Positions 1-5,113 of a stretch of 5,113 bases of DNA are shown here, piece by piece. The DNA lies in the NCBI GenBank assembly GCA_913052515.1, contig CAJXFJ010000164.1, forward strand, positions 1-5,113, given 5' to 3'. The position numbers were made by a program, and so were the translations under genes. Positions within the stretch are counted from its first letter, which is position 1. Each line of letters starts with the position of its first letter. The notes under the pieces were generated by a model, which was not told the origin of the DNA, did not search any database, and was given only the letters and a program-made list of their open reading frames with translations. Origin of the DNA: an uncultured Flavobacteriales bacterium (lineage in GTDB: Bacteria > Bacteroidota > Bacteroidia > Flavobacteriales > Vicingaceae).

Positions 1-66
1 TCCCCCGTGCTATTAATACATTACCCGCCTTAAAACAGTAAGTCGAATTACCTTTAAAAAAGTAAA

Positions 67-93
67 TTAGCTTTTGCATATTAAAGAAGCTAG
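67..93 (+). promoter_or_regulatory. Weak leader hairpin before the FISUMP lipoprotein gene
   Basis: TAGCTT (68-73) is the exact reverse complement of AAGCTA (87-92). A G-T and a T-A pair extend the stem inward to 75/85, around a loop of about 9 bases, and the structure ends 5 bases before the ATG at 99. It could be a 5' leader structure or the end of an upstream transcript. The overlapping TAGCTTTT resembles the Bacteroidota -7 element (TAnnTTTG), but no TTG sits about 19 bases upstream, so no promoter is called. The DNA is AT-rich, so such a stem could arise by chance. Confidence 0.25.
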
Positions 94-98
94 ATTAA

Positions 99-866
99 AT
101 GAATTCCTCACATCCGTTTAGAGTTAGTATCCTTTTGGGGCTTTTCTTTCTATTGCTTTGGGCTTGTCAAGAAGATGAATCCGAGGATTTTATTCAAGTA
201 AAAACGGAAGAGCAGCAAAACGATTCTATTCCCAAGAATCGATTTACAGATTCAAGAGATGGTAATGAATACACTTACGTCAACATTGGCCAACAAGTGT
301 GGATGGCTGAGAATTTAAGATACATTCCGGCTGTTGTGCCATCCGATTCTTCTTCTTACACGCAAGCACTTTATTATGTTTATGGCTATCAAGGTGAAGT
401 ACTTTCTCAAGCCAAGGCAAGTGCAAATTATCAAACGTATGGTGTACTATATAATTTTGCTGCAGCCACTCAAGGTGGTGAAAGTGACCTTGAAATTCCT
501 GGCAGAGTAAAAGGCGTTTGCCCTGAAGGTTGGCACTTACCCTCTGATGTGGAATGGACTCAACTAACCGATTTCTTAGGCGGAAGAGCTTATGCAGGCG
601 GAAAATTAAAAGCAACTGATACCACCTATTGGAAACCACCAAACATTGCTGCAACCAATGAAACTGGATTTACAGCCTTGGCCGGGGGAATTAGAGCTAG
701 TGATGGAACTTTTCTAGGTATTCGTGAAAATGGATACTGGTGGAGCTCTACCGCCAACGGACCCTCAATTGCCTGGTTTAGAAATATGTTCTATTTGTAC
801 GGTGATGTCTACCGCATTGATTTCTACAAAGATGCTGGCTTTTGTGTGAGATGTATTAGAGACTAA
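99..866 (+). CDS. FISUMP-domain lipoprotein, probably surface-exposed
   Basis: A 255-residue lipoprotein. Residues 7-22 form a hydrophobic signal peptide ending in a lipobox (LLWAC), so Cys23 should be lipidated. The next residues, QEDESED, resemble the acidic export signal that sends Bacteroidota lipoproteins to the cell surface. Residues about 49-255 form one FISUMP domain (Fibrobacter succinogenes major paralogous domain): DGNEYTYVNIGQQVWMAENL at 54-73, YGVLYNF at 114-120, CPEGWHLPSDVEW at 141-153, AGGKLK at 166-171, GYWWSST at 212-218 and the C-terminal VRCIRD. The GWHLP..EW motif recalls C-type-lectin-like and FGE-sulfatase folds. Cys141 and Cys252 are at the usual FISUMP cysteine positions and may form a disulfide; Cys249 looks like an extra one. 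The start is firm because a TAA stop immediately precedes the ATG in frame. The molecular role of FISUMP proteins is not established; surface binding or adhesion is a guess. The gene converges on the kinase-like gene, 23 bases away. Confidence 0.93.
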   Translation: MNSSHPFRVSILLGLFFLLLWACQEDESEDFIQVKTEEQQNDSIPKNRFTDSRDGNEYTYVNIGQQVWMAENLRYIPAVVPSDSSSYTQALYYVYGYQGEVLSQAKASANYQTYGVLYNFAAATQGGESDLEIPGRVKGVCPEGWHLPSDVEWTQLTDFLGGRAYAGGKLKATDTTYWKPPNIAATNETGFTALAGGIRASDGTFLGIRENGYWWSSTANGPSIAWFRNMFYLYGDVYRIDFYKDAGFCVRCIRD

Positions 867-889
867 TGCAGCTTAAATAGCATTAAACC

Positions 890-2098
890 TTACAACTCAA
901 AGCTTAACGTATGTTTAACTCCCTGACTAAAATTGGTTTCAAAGCTTCCATTGAGTTGTTCCACTAAAATGGAGATAATTTCAAATTGGAAAGAGGCATT
1001 CAACTGCTCTTTCTGATCTAAACTTTGATTTACATCAGTATCAGTTATTGAAATGCTAATTTCATTTCCTTTCTTTTCTAGCTGAATGTTTAGTTTCTTA
1101 TTCACTTGGTTTGCTCTCGCTTGCTTATTGACTTGGGTTAGCAGTTTGTTAATCACCAAACCACTAATAATGGCTTTATCGGTAGAAATGTGTGCTTCTT
1201 CTGTTTTCGTATCAACTTTTACATGCACCTGACTATTTGAAGATTGACTGATGTAAGCTGCTAACTGAACGACATATTTAAAAAAGTTGATTTCAGTAAA
1301 ATCGCGCTCTTGATACAAGTTTTCATGCACCAAAGCAATGGAGTGCAGATTGTTTTTGTATTCGTTGATAAAATTCTGTACCGCTTCATTTTGAGTTTGG
1401 CCGCCATACAAACTAAGAATACTACTTAGCACTTGTAGGTTGTTTTTAACTCGATGGTGAACTTCCTGCAATAAAACCTCTTTTTCTTTTACACTTTTCT
1501 GAAGTTCAGCCGTGCGTTCCAATACCTTTTCTTCTAAGGTTTGGTTAAGTTGATCTAGCGCCAAGTTTCGCTTTTCTAATTCTTCTTGTGTTTCTTGAAT
1601 TTTAATGCTTTTGTATTGGTTTTCCAAAATTTGAATCACCTGCTTCGAGAGTCCAAGCAATGCATTCAATTGGAAACTATTCAATTTCTTGGGCTGATAA
1701 TCAAACACACAAAGCGTACCTAGCTTAAATCCTTTAGGACTGATTAATGAAGCACCGGCATAAAATCGAACTCCCATTTCGGTCACTAAGGGATTGTCGT
1801 TAAATCGTTCGTCTTTTGATGCATCGGGAACGACCATAAAGTTTTCTTCTTCTAATATGGTATGTCCACAAAAAGAACGTTCTCTAGGGTCCTCACTTAA
1901 ATCGATGCCATAATGTGATTTTAAAAAATTTCGGTTCTTATCTAAAATGGCTACGAAGGCAATGGGCACTTCGCAAATATTGGCTAAAATTGACGTTATG
2001 GTATCAAAAACTTCTTCGGGCAGCGTATCTAAAATTTGATATTTCTCTACCTCCTTTTGCCTTTCCGATTCATTACTAGGAAAACTCGGTTTTTTCAT
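890..2098 (-). CDS. GAF/HisKA_2 sensor protein with degenerate ATPase domain
   Basis: A 402-residue protein with no signal peptide or membrane segment, so cytoplasmic. Residues 10-160 form a GAF sensor domain of the type found at the N-terminus of soluble bacterial kinases: KYQILDTLPEEVFD at 19-32, RSFCGHTIL at 74-82, RFYAGASL at 111-118 and LGTLCVFD at 126-133. Residues 160-210 look like a coiled coil. Residues 206-285 form a HisKA_2 dimerisation/phosphoacceptor domain with EVHHRVKNNLQ at 212-222; His215, aligned with the His of the related HWE motif, is the likely phosphoacceptor. Residues 300-402 align with the HATPase_c domain, but key residues are replaced: N-box Glu to Lys318, Asn to Gln322 and His/Tyr to Gln326; G1 glycines to Asp355 and Asn357; G2 glycine to Gln371. 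Asp353, the G1 Asp, remains. ATP binding is therefore doubtful. The GAF ligand is unknown and no response regulator lies in the window. The start fits the family's usual N-terminus. The gene is divergent from the protease gene. Confidence 0.92.
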   Translation of the reverse strand: MKKPSFPSNESERQKEVEKYQILDTLPEEVFDTITSILANICEVPIAFVAILDKNRNFLKSHYGIDLSEDPRERSFCGHTILEEENFMVVPDASKDERFNDNPLVTEMGVRFYAGASLISPKGFKLGTLCVFDYQPKKLNSFQLNALLGLSKQVIQILENQYKSIKIQETQEELEKRNLALDQLNQTLEEKVLERTAELQKSVKEKEVLLQEVHHRVKNNLQVLSSILSLYGGQTQNEAVQNFINEYKNNLHSIALVHENLYQERDFTEINFFKYVVQLAAYISQSSNSQVHVKVDTKTEEAHISTDKAIISGLVINKLLTQVNKQARANQVNKKLNIQLEKKGNEISISITDTDVNQSLDQKEQLNASFQFEIISILVEQLNGSFETNFSQGVKHTLSFEL

Positions 2099-2117
2099 AA
2101 AGCATGGTTAACAATAA

Positions 2118-2135
2118 AAAACAGCCTACTGTTTT
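2118..2135 (-). promoter_or_regulatory. 7-bp perfect hairpin in the kinase-like gene leader
   Basis: AAAACAG (2118-2124) and CTGTTTT (2129-2135) are exact reverse complements around a 4-base loop, CCTA. On the minus strand the second arm runs into six consecutive T residues, then TATTG, and ends about 20 bases before the ATG at 2098. This has the shape of a weak intrinsic terminator or attenuator, or of an ACAG-N4-CTGT operator. Only two of the seven pairs are G-C, so its stability is low. No transcript start is known. Confidence 0.35.
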
Positions 2136-2210
2136 AATAAATAAATGGACTACAATCGGCTTTAAAAATACCAAAGCGACTTTATAATAAATCGTTATGC
2201 TTTAGAAGTT

Positions 2211-2283
2211 TGTAAACAACTAATAAAGACCGTTGAAGGATGCACCATTCATCCTTTACAGAATTATACAAACATCGTTTACA
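2211..2283. repeat. TGTAAAC/GTTTACA inverted pair plus TTTACA direct copy
   Basis: TGTAAAC at 2211-2217 is the exact reverse complement of GTTTACA at 2277-2283. A further TTTACA lies at 2255-2260, 23 bases before the one at 2278-2283. Starts at 2211, 2255 and 2278 are 44 and 23 bases apart, close to whole helical turns, as expected if one protein bound several sites on the same face of the DNA. The set sits in the shared spacer between the divergent kinase-like and protease genes, with its last copy 42 bases before the protease ATG. Six- and seven-base matches are common in AT-rich DNA, so this is a candidate operator only. Confidence 0.3.
2234..2258. promoter_or_regulatory. AAGGATG hairpin/dyad in the divergent spacer
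   Basis: AAGGATG (2236-2242) and CATCCTT (2250-2256) are perfect 7-bp arms around a 7-base spacer, CACCATT. A G-T and a T-A pair extend the stem to 2234/2258. It lies nearly concentrically inside the TGTAAAC/GTTTACA pair and is the most GC-rich dyad in the spacer. It could be an operator for one or both divergent genes, or a structure in the protease leader if transcription starts upstream of it. No T-tract follows it, so a terminator is unlikely. Confidence 0.4.
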
Positions 2284-2325
2284 CTTTTTAGCTTAACAAG
2301 CTCACTTCATTGCTATCTTTAAAGC

Positions 2326-3552
2326 ATGAAAAATTCAACGACTCTTATCATCTTTGTTCTTCTAACAAGCTGCTACAACTATACTATTGCACAACAAAAA
2401 GACTTTCCCATTAAAGTCAGTAAGGTTATAGTTGATATTCCAGAAGGCGCACCTATAGAAGTAACAAATAATGACAATTTAATAAGTGCTTATTTACAGC
2501 CTTTTCGTTCAACCAATTCCTTTTATGCAGATCACATTAAGTCACTTATTGAGGAACAATTAGTCAATCAAGAATTTGATGTATTGGGATGGGGTGGCTT
2601 ATTTCCAGAATTGGAGGAGCAGAAAGAACCATTACTTGCTTTGGGTGCTGTAATTCAATCTTTTATGATTAAACGAAGTGGTGGAGAATCTTATAATAAT
2701 TATAGTATTGAAGCGACAATTAAGTGGAAAGCTTTAGACTTAAACAGCAATCAGATTATATATAATAAATCGCTAAAAGTCATTTCAGAATTTGAAAAAA
2801 ATAACATTGTGACTTATGGTCCTGGTTTTCGATATGAAAATCACTCCAAACAAATTGAACTAGCCTTTTTTCAGGCGGTAGATCAATTGTTGGCCGATTC
2901 GAATTTTCAACAACTATTGCAAAAAAAGCAAGCTAGCCCTGTGGGTATTGGTGACAGTACGCCGGTTTATATTCCTGCTTTTAAATTGGCACAAAGCAGT
3001 AATTTCTTAGAACATGCTATAAAAGGCACAGTTACTATCAAATCACCGATGGGGTTTGGTAGTGGTTTTTTCATCAATAATGAAGGTTTAATTTTAAGCT
3101 GCTATCATAATTTTAAAGAAGCTCGTCCAGTGAAAGTTTATTTGGGCCAAGGTGTGGTAATGGAAGCAGAAGTGGTTAAAACCAATCCAGAATACGATAT
3201 TGCTTTGCTTCAGCTAAAAGGAGTTGAATCAAGTGCCTTACCCCTTGGAAAGAGTAACCAAATTAAAGTAGGCTCAGAAGCTTATGTGATTGGTACACCT
3301 GCTAATCAAGCTTTAAATCAATCGGTTTCAAAGGGAATAATCAGCGGCAATAGAACCATTGAGTCCAAAAACTACTTACAAACTGATGCTAGTGTTAGTC
3401 CCGGAAATAGCGGTGGCCCTATTATCAATAGCAAAGGTGAAGTAATTGGTATTGTAAATGCCAAAGTGGTTGGTTTTGGTGCTGAGGGAATTGGCTTTGC
3501 CATTCCGATTGAGCTTGCGCTTGAAAAGTTGAATATTCAATGGTCGAAGTAA
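2326..3552 (+). CDS. Secreted trypsin-like (S1C-type) serine protease with N-terminal accessory domain
   Basis: A 408-residue exported protease. The N-terminus is hydrophobic and can be read two ways: a lipobox LTSC with Cys16 lipidated, or a cleavable signal ending near IAQ (21-23). Either way it leaves the cytoplasm. Residues about 24-200 form a separate domain containing LGAVIQSF (106-113), a strand-rich SIEATIKWKALDLNSNQIIY (127-146) and a helical QIELAFFQAVDQLLAD (176-191). This pattern resembles CsgG/TolB-N-like lipoprotein domains, but the assignment is by eye. Residues about 229-402 are a trypsin_2 fold: GFGSGFFINNEGLILSCYHN with His261, EYDIALLQL with Asp291, and TDASVSPGNSGGP with Ser362, so the triad is complete. 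There is no PDZ domain, so it is not a canonical DegP/HtrA. The substrate is unknown; envelope protein quality control or processing is plausible. The start is the ATG directly before the signal peptide. Its stop is 6 bases from the stop of the convergent acetyltransferase gene. Confidence 0.93.
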   Translation: MKNSTTLIIFVLLTSCYNYTIAQQKDFPIKVSKVIVDIPEGAPIEVTNNDNLISAYLQPFRSTNSFYADHIKSLIEEQLVNQEFDVLGWGGLFPELEEQKEPLLALGAVIQSFMIKRSGGESYNNYSIEATIKWKALDLNSNQIIYNKSLKVISEFEKNNIVTYGPGFRYENHSKQIELAFFQAVDQLLADSNFQQLLQKKQASPVGIGDSTPVYIPAFKLAQSSNFLEHAIKGTVTIKSPMGFGSGFFINNEGLILSCYHNFKEARPVKVYLGQGVVMEAEVVKTNPEYDIALLQLKGVESSALPLGKSNQIKVGSEAYVIGTPANQALNQSVSKGIISGNRTIESKNYLQTDASVSPGNSGGPIINSKGEVIGIVNAKVVGFGAEGIGFAIPIELALEKLNIQWSK

Positions 3553-3558
3553 GCTGTT

Positions 3559-4164
3559 TTAAGGATTAGCAGTAAGAAATGGTAAATTTTTACTGATTTT
3601 TTCTACTGACCAATTCCACCATTCAAGGGCTAATAATTCTTCAATTTTAGATTCTGAAAATCGCTTGCGAATCTCCACAGCAGGATTTCCACCTACTATG
3701 GTATAAGGTTCAACATTTTTTGTGACTACTGCTTTACTGGCAATAATAGCTCCGTCGCCGATTTTCACTCCGGGCATAATGGTGGCTTCAAATCCAATCC
3801 AAACATCATTTCCAATTTCTGTATTGCCTTTTGAAGGATATTGCTTCCCTTCCATAGCTCCCGACCAACTACCACCAAAAATGGCAAAAGGAAAGGTACT
3901 TACTGCTTCTTGTAAATGATTCGCTCCATTCATGATAAACGTTACCCCAGATGCAATTTGACAAAATTTGCCAACGATTAATTGATCACCGACAAAATCA
4001 AAATGATACTTAACATTTTTTTCAAAATTCTCTACATTTTCAAAATCATCATAATACGTAAAGTCTCCAATTTTAATGTTAGGATTTTTCACCATTTGGT
4101 TTAAAAAGCACAAACGCTTGGTGTTCGGTAGTGGGTATTTTTGATTGGGGCTAGGACTTTTCAT
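3559..4164 (-). CDS. Vat/CatB-family xenobiotic O-acetyltransferase (hexapeptide fold)
   Basis: A 201-residue cytoplasmic enzyme of the left-handed beta-helix xenobiotic acetyltransferase family, which moves acetyl from acetyl-CoA to a hydroxyl, for example on streptogramin A (Vat) or chloramphenicol (CatB). The family signature is present throughout: [14 protein letters not shown] (27-40), [19 protein letters not shown] (53-71), FIMNGANH (76-83), [10 protein letters not shown] (115-124), [20 protein letters not shown] (129-148), IVGGNPA (156-162), and a helical tail with WWNW and NLPF. His83 corresponds to the catalytic His of Vat/CatB enzymes. The tail resembles VatA more than CatB. Length is near the family norm (about 200-220), and the start before [12 protein letters not shown] matches the usual N-terminus. 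The real substrate cannot be read from sequence; many chromosomal homologues have no known drug target. It lies 64 bases downstream of the MDR gene on the same strand, with no terminator seen between them, so co-transcription is possible. Confidence 0.93.
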   Translation of the reverse strand: MKSPSPNQKYPLPNTKRLCFLNQMVKNPNIKIGDFTYYDDFENVENFEKNVKYHFDFVGDQLIVGKFCQIASGVTFIMNGANHLQEAVSTFPFAIFGGSWSGAMEGKQYPSKGNTEIGNDVWIGFEATIMPGVKIGDGAIIASKAVVTKNVEPYTIVGGNPAVEIRKRFSESKIEELLALEWWNWSVEKISKNLPFLTANP

Positions 4165-4228
4165 TTACCATTTGTTTTTAATGAAGCAAGAATATTAATA
4201 GTCTAGGATTGAGTGTTTTTTTAAAGTA

Positions 4229-5113
4229 TTACATAACAATTACAAGCTTTCCTTTTAAACCACCATTGCTCAGCTTTTGCATAGCTTCAGGTGCATCGTC
4301 TAAAGTGTATGTTTTTTCAATTACGGCCTTCAAACTTCCTTCTTCTAGCCATTTGGTCAGTGTTTGTAAATCCGCTCGGTTTGGCTTAGCCAAGAATATT
4401 TTCATTGATTGCTGCTTACCTAATTTATACCACCACCCTTTAAACAATACTTCTAACGCTGCTGCACCACAAGCATACTTCCCTCCTTTCTTGAGCACTT
4501 TACTAATCGCGCGTAATCTATGATTCCCAATCATGTCAAATATGGCATCATACTTTTTTTCTACCGTCGTAAAATCCTGTATCGTATAGTCTATAACTTC
4601 ATCTGCTCTCAATCGCTTAGCTTGTTCCAATTTCGCAGTACTACAAACCGCTGTAACATGTGCACCTAAATTTTTAGCAATTTGAATCGCATAACTACCT
4701 ACTCCGCCTGAAGCTCCGTTGATTAAGAGCTTCATTCCCTCTTTTAATTGGGCTGTATTTCTTAGTCCTTGCAATGCAGTTAAAGCAGTTAAAGGTATAG
4801 CGGCCGACTCTTCAAAAGAAATACCGTTTGGTTTCTTTGCCAAAACTGATTCAATAGTGCATACATATTCTGCCAAACTTCCAAAAGACGATGAAGGAAG
4901 TTCTCCATAAACTTCGTCTCCTACTTTAAACTGCTTAACATCACTACCAACTTGCTCTACCATTCCTGCAAAGTCAGCACCAATGCCAATATTCTTTGGT
5001 TTAAAAATTCCTGTAGAAAATCTTAATGGAAAAGGTGTACCTGTCATTAAATGCCAGTCAGCTTTATTTAAAGAAGCTGTTACATTTATTCCGCAATTCA
5101 AATTAGCGGTTTG
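4229..5113 (-). CDS. MDR-family NAD(P)H-dependent oxidoreductase (quinone oxidoreductase-like), 5' end outside window
   Basis: A medium-chain dehydrogenase/reductase of the zinc-independent quinone-oxidoreductase-like group, cytoplasmic, using NAD(P)H to reduce quinones, enones or similar substrates. Counting from the codon at 5101-5099 as residue 1, it shows SLNKADWHLMTG (10-21), the substrate-domain core GADFAGMVEQVGSDVKQFKVGDEVYG (41-66, contiguous), SAAIPLTALTALQGL (99-113), and the nucleotide-binding motif INGASGGVGSYAIQIAK (127-143). Then come a second Rossmann strand (HVTAVCST, 148-155) and a C-terminal EKTYTLDDAPEAMQKLSNGGLKGKLVIV. The Cys/His zinc-ligand pattern of alcohol dehydrogenases is absent. 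The reading frame stays open to the window edge; the TTG at 5101 is an internal codon, because the family has about 25-30 more residues before this point. The last visible upstream codons (QTAN, then LNCGINVTAS) are poorly conserved compared with the usual VLVKI strand. The physiological substrate is unknown. Confidence 0.9.
   Translation of the reverse strand, partial: QTANLNCGINVTASLNKADWHLMTGTPFPLRFSTGIFKPKNIGIGADFAGMVEQVGSDVKQFKVGDEVYGELPSSSFGSLAEYVCTIESVLAKKPNGISFEESAAIPLTALTALQGLRNTAQLKEGMKLLINGASGGVGSYAIQIAKNLGAHVTAVCSTAKLEQAKRLRADEVIDYTIQDFTTVEKKYDAIFDMIGNHRLRAISKVLKKGGKYACGAAALEVLFKGWWYKLGKQQSMKIFLAKPNRADLQTLTKWLEEGSLKAVIEKTYTLDDAPEAMQKLSNGGLKGKLVIVM

Noticed and set aside
3..41. Short open frame ending in TAA at 39-41 (RAINTLPALKQ) that could be the tail of an upstream gene
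   Set aside because: Only 12 codons are visible and the other plus frames are also briefly open, so no gene can be supported.
280..654. A 124-codon open frame on the minus strand inside the FISUMP gene
   Set aside because: It lies wholly antisense to a clear conserved domain, and its translation shows no recognisable family.
2314..2321. TATCTTTA, close to the Bacteroidota -7 promoter element TAnnTTTG
   Set aside because: It lies 4 bases before the protease ATG, so transcription would start inside the gene, and no TTG is found at the expected distance upstream.
2326..3552. Calling the protease DegP/HtrA
   Set aside because: The catalytic domain resembles HtrA, but there is no PDZ domain and the N-terminal domain is unlike HtrA.
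4209..4523. Plus-strand open frame of 104 codons, and shorter ones at 3722-3919 and 4719-4910
   Set aside because: All are antisense to strongly conserved acetyltransferase or oxidoreductase coding sequence and have no recognisable domain.
5099..5101. TTG as the start codon of the MDR oxidoreductase
   Set aside because: The frame remains open to the edge and the family has a further N-terminal segment, so the gene is truncated by the window.
4229..5113. Zinc-dependent alcohol dehydrogenase
   Set aside because: The catalytic and structural zinc-ligand Cys/His pattern is absent, and the sequence follows the quinone-oxidoreductase-like branch.

Overview
The window looks like chromosomal DNA of a low-GC member of the Bacteroidota, probably a flavobacterial or cytophagal relative. 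The clues are a FISUMP-domain lipoprotein with an acidic run after its lipidated cysteine, a soluble GAF/HisKA_2 sensor protein, AT-rich codon use, and no clear Shine-Dalgarno sequence before any of the four complete genes. No RNA gene, insertion sequence, CRISPR array or phage gene was seen.

Layout: bases 1-98 are an apparent leader with a weak hairpin. A FISUMP surface lipoprotein (99-866, +) converges on a GAF/HisKA_2 histidine-kinase-like protein (890-2098, -). That gene is divergent from a secreted trypsin-like serine protease (2326-3552, +), and the two share a 227-base spacer (2099-2325) holding several short dyads. The protease gene converges, with a 6-base gap, on a Vat/CatB-type hexapeptide acetyltransferase (3559-4164, -). 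Upstream of the acetyltransferase on the same strand lies a zinc-independent MDR-family oxidoreductase (4229-5113, -), which runs off the right edge. No stretch over 300 bases lacks a gene.

There is no evident single pathway. Two genes encode envelope proteins (lipoprotein, protease), one is a cytoplasmic signalling protein, and the MDR/acetyltransferase pair (64 bases apart, same strand) could be one transcript acting on small molecules. The most interesting item is the kinase-like protein. Its DHp histidine motif is intact, but the ATP-binding domain has lost the N-box Asn and the G1- and G2-box glycines while remaining alignable throughout. This suggests a pseudokinase or a phosphotransferase of the Spo0B/ChpT kind. 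The second is the protease, which has a non-PDZ N-terminal domain resembling the CsgG/TolB-N type of lipoprotein domain fused to the protease fold.
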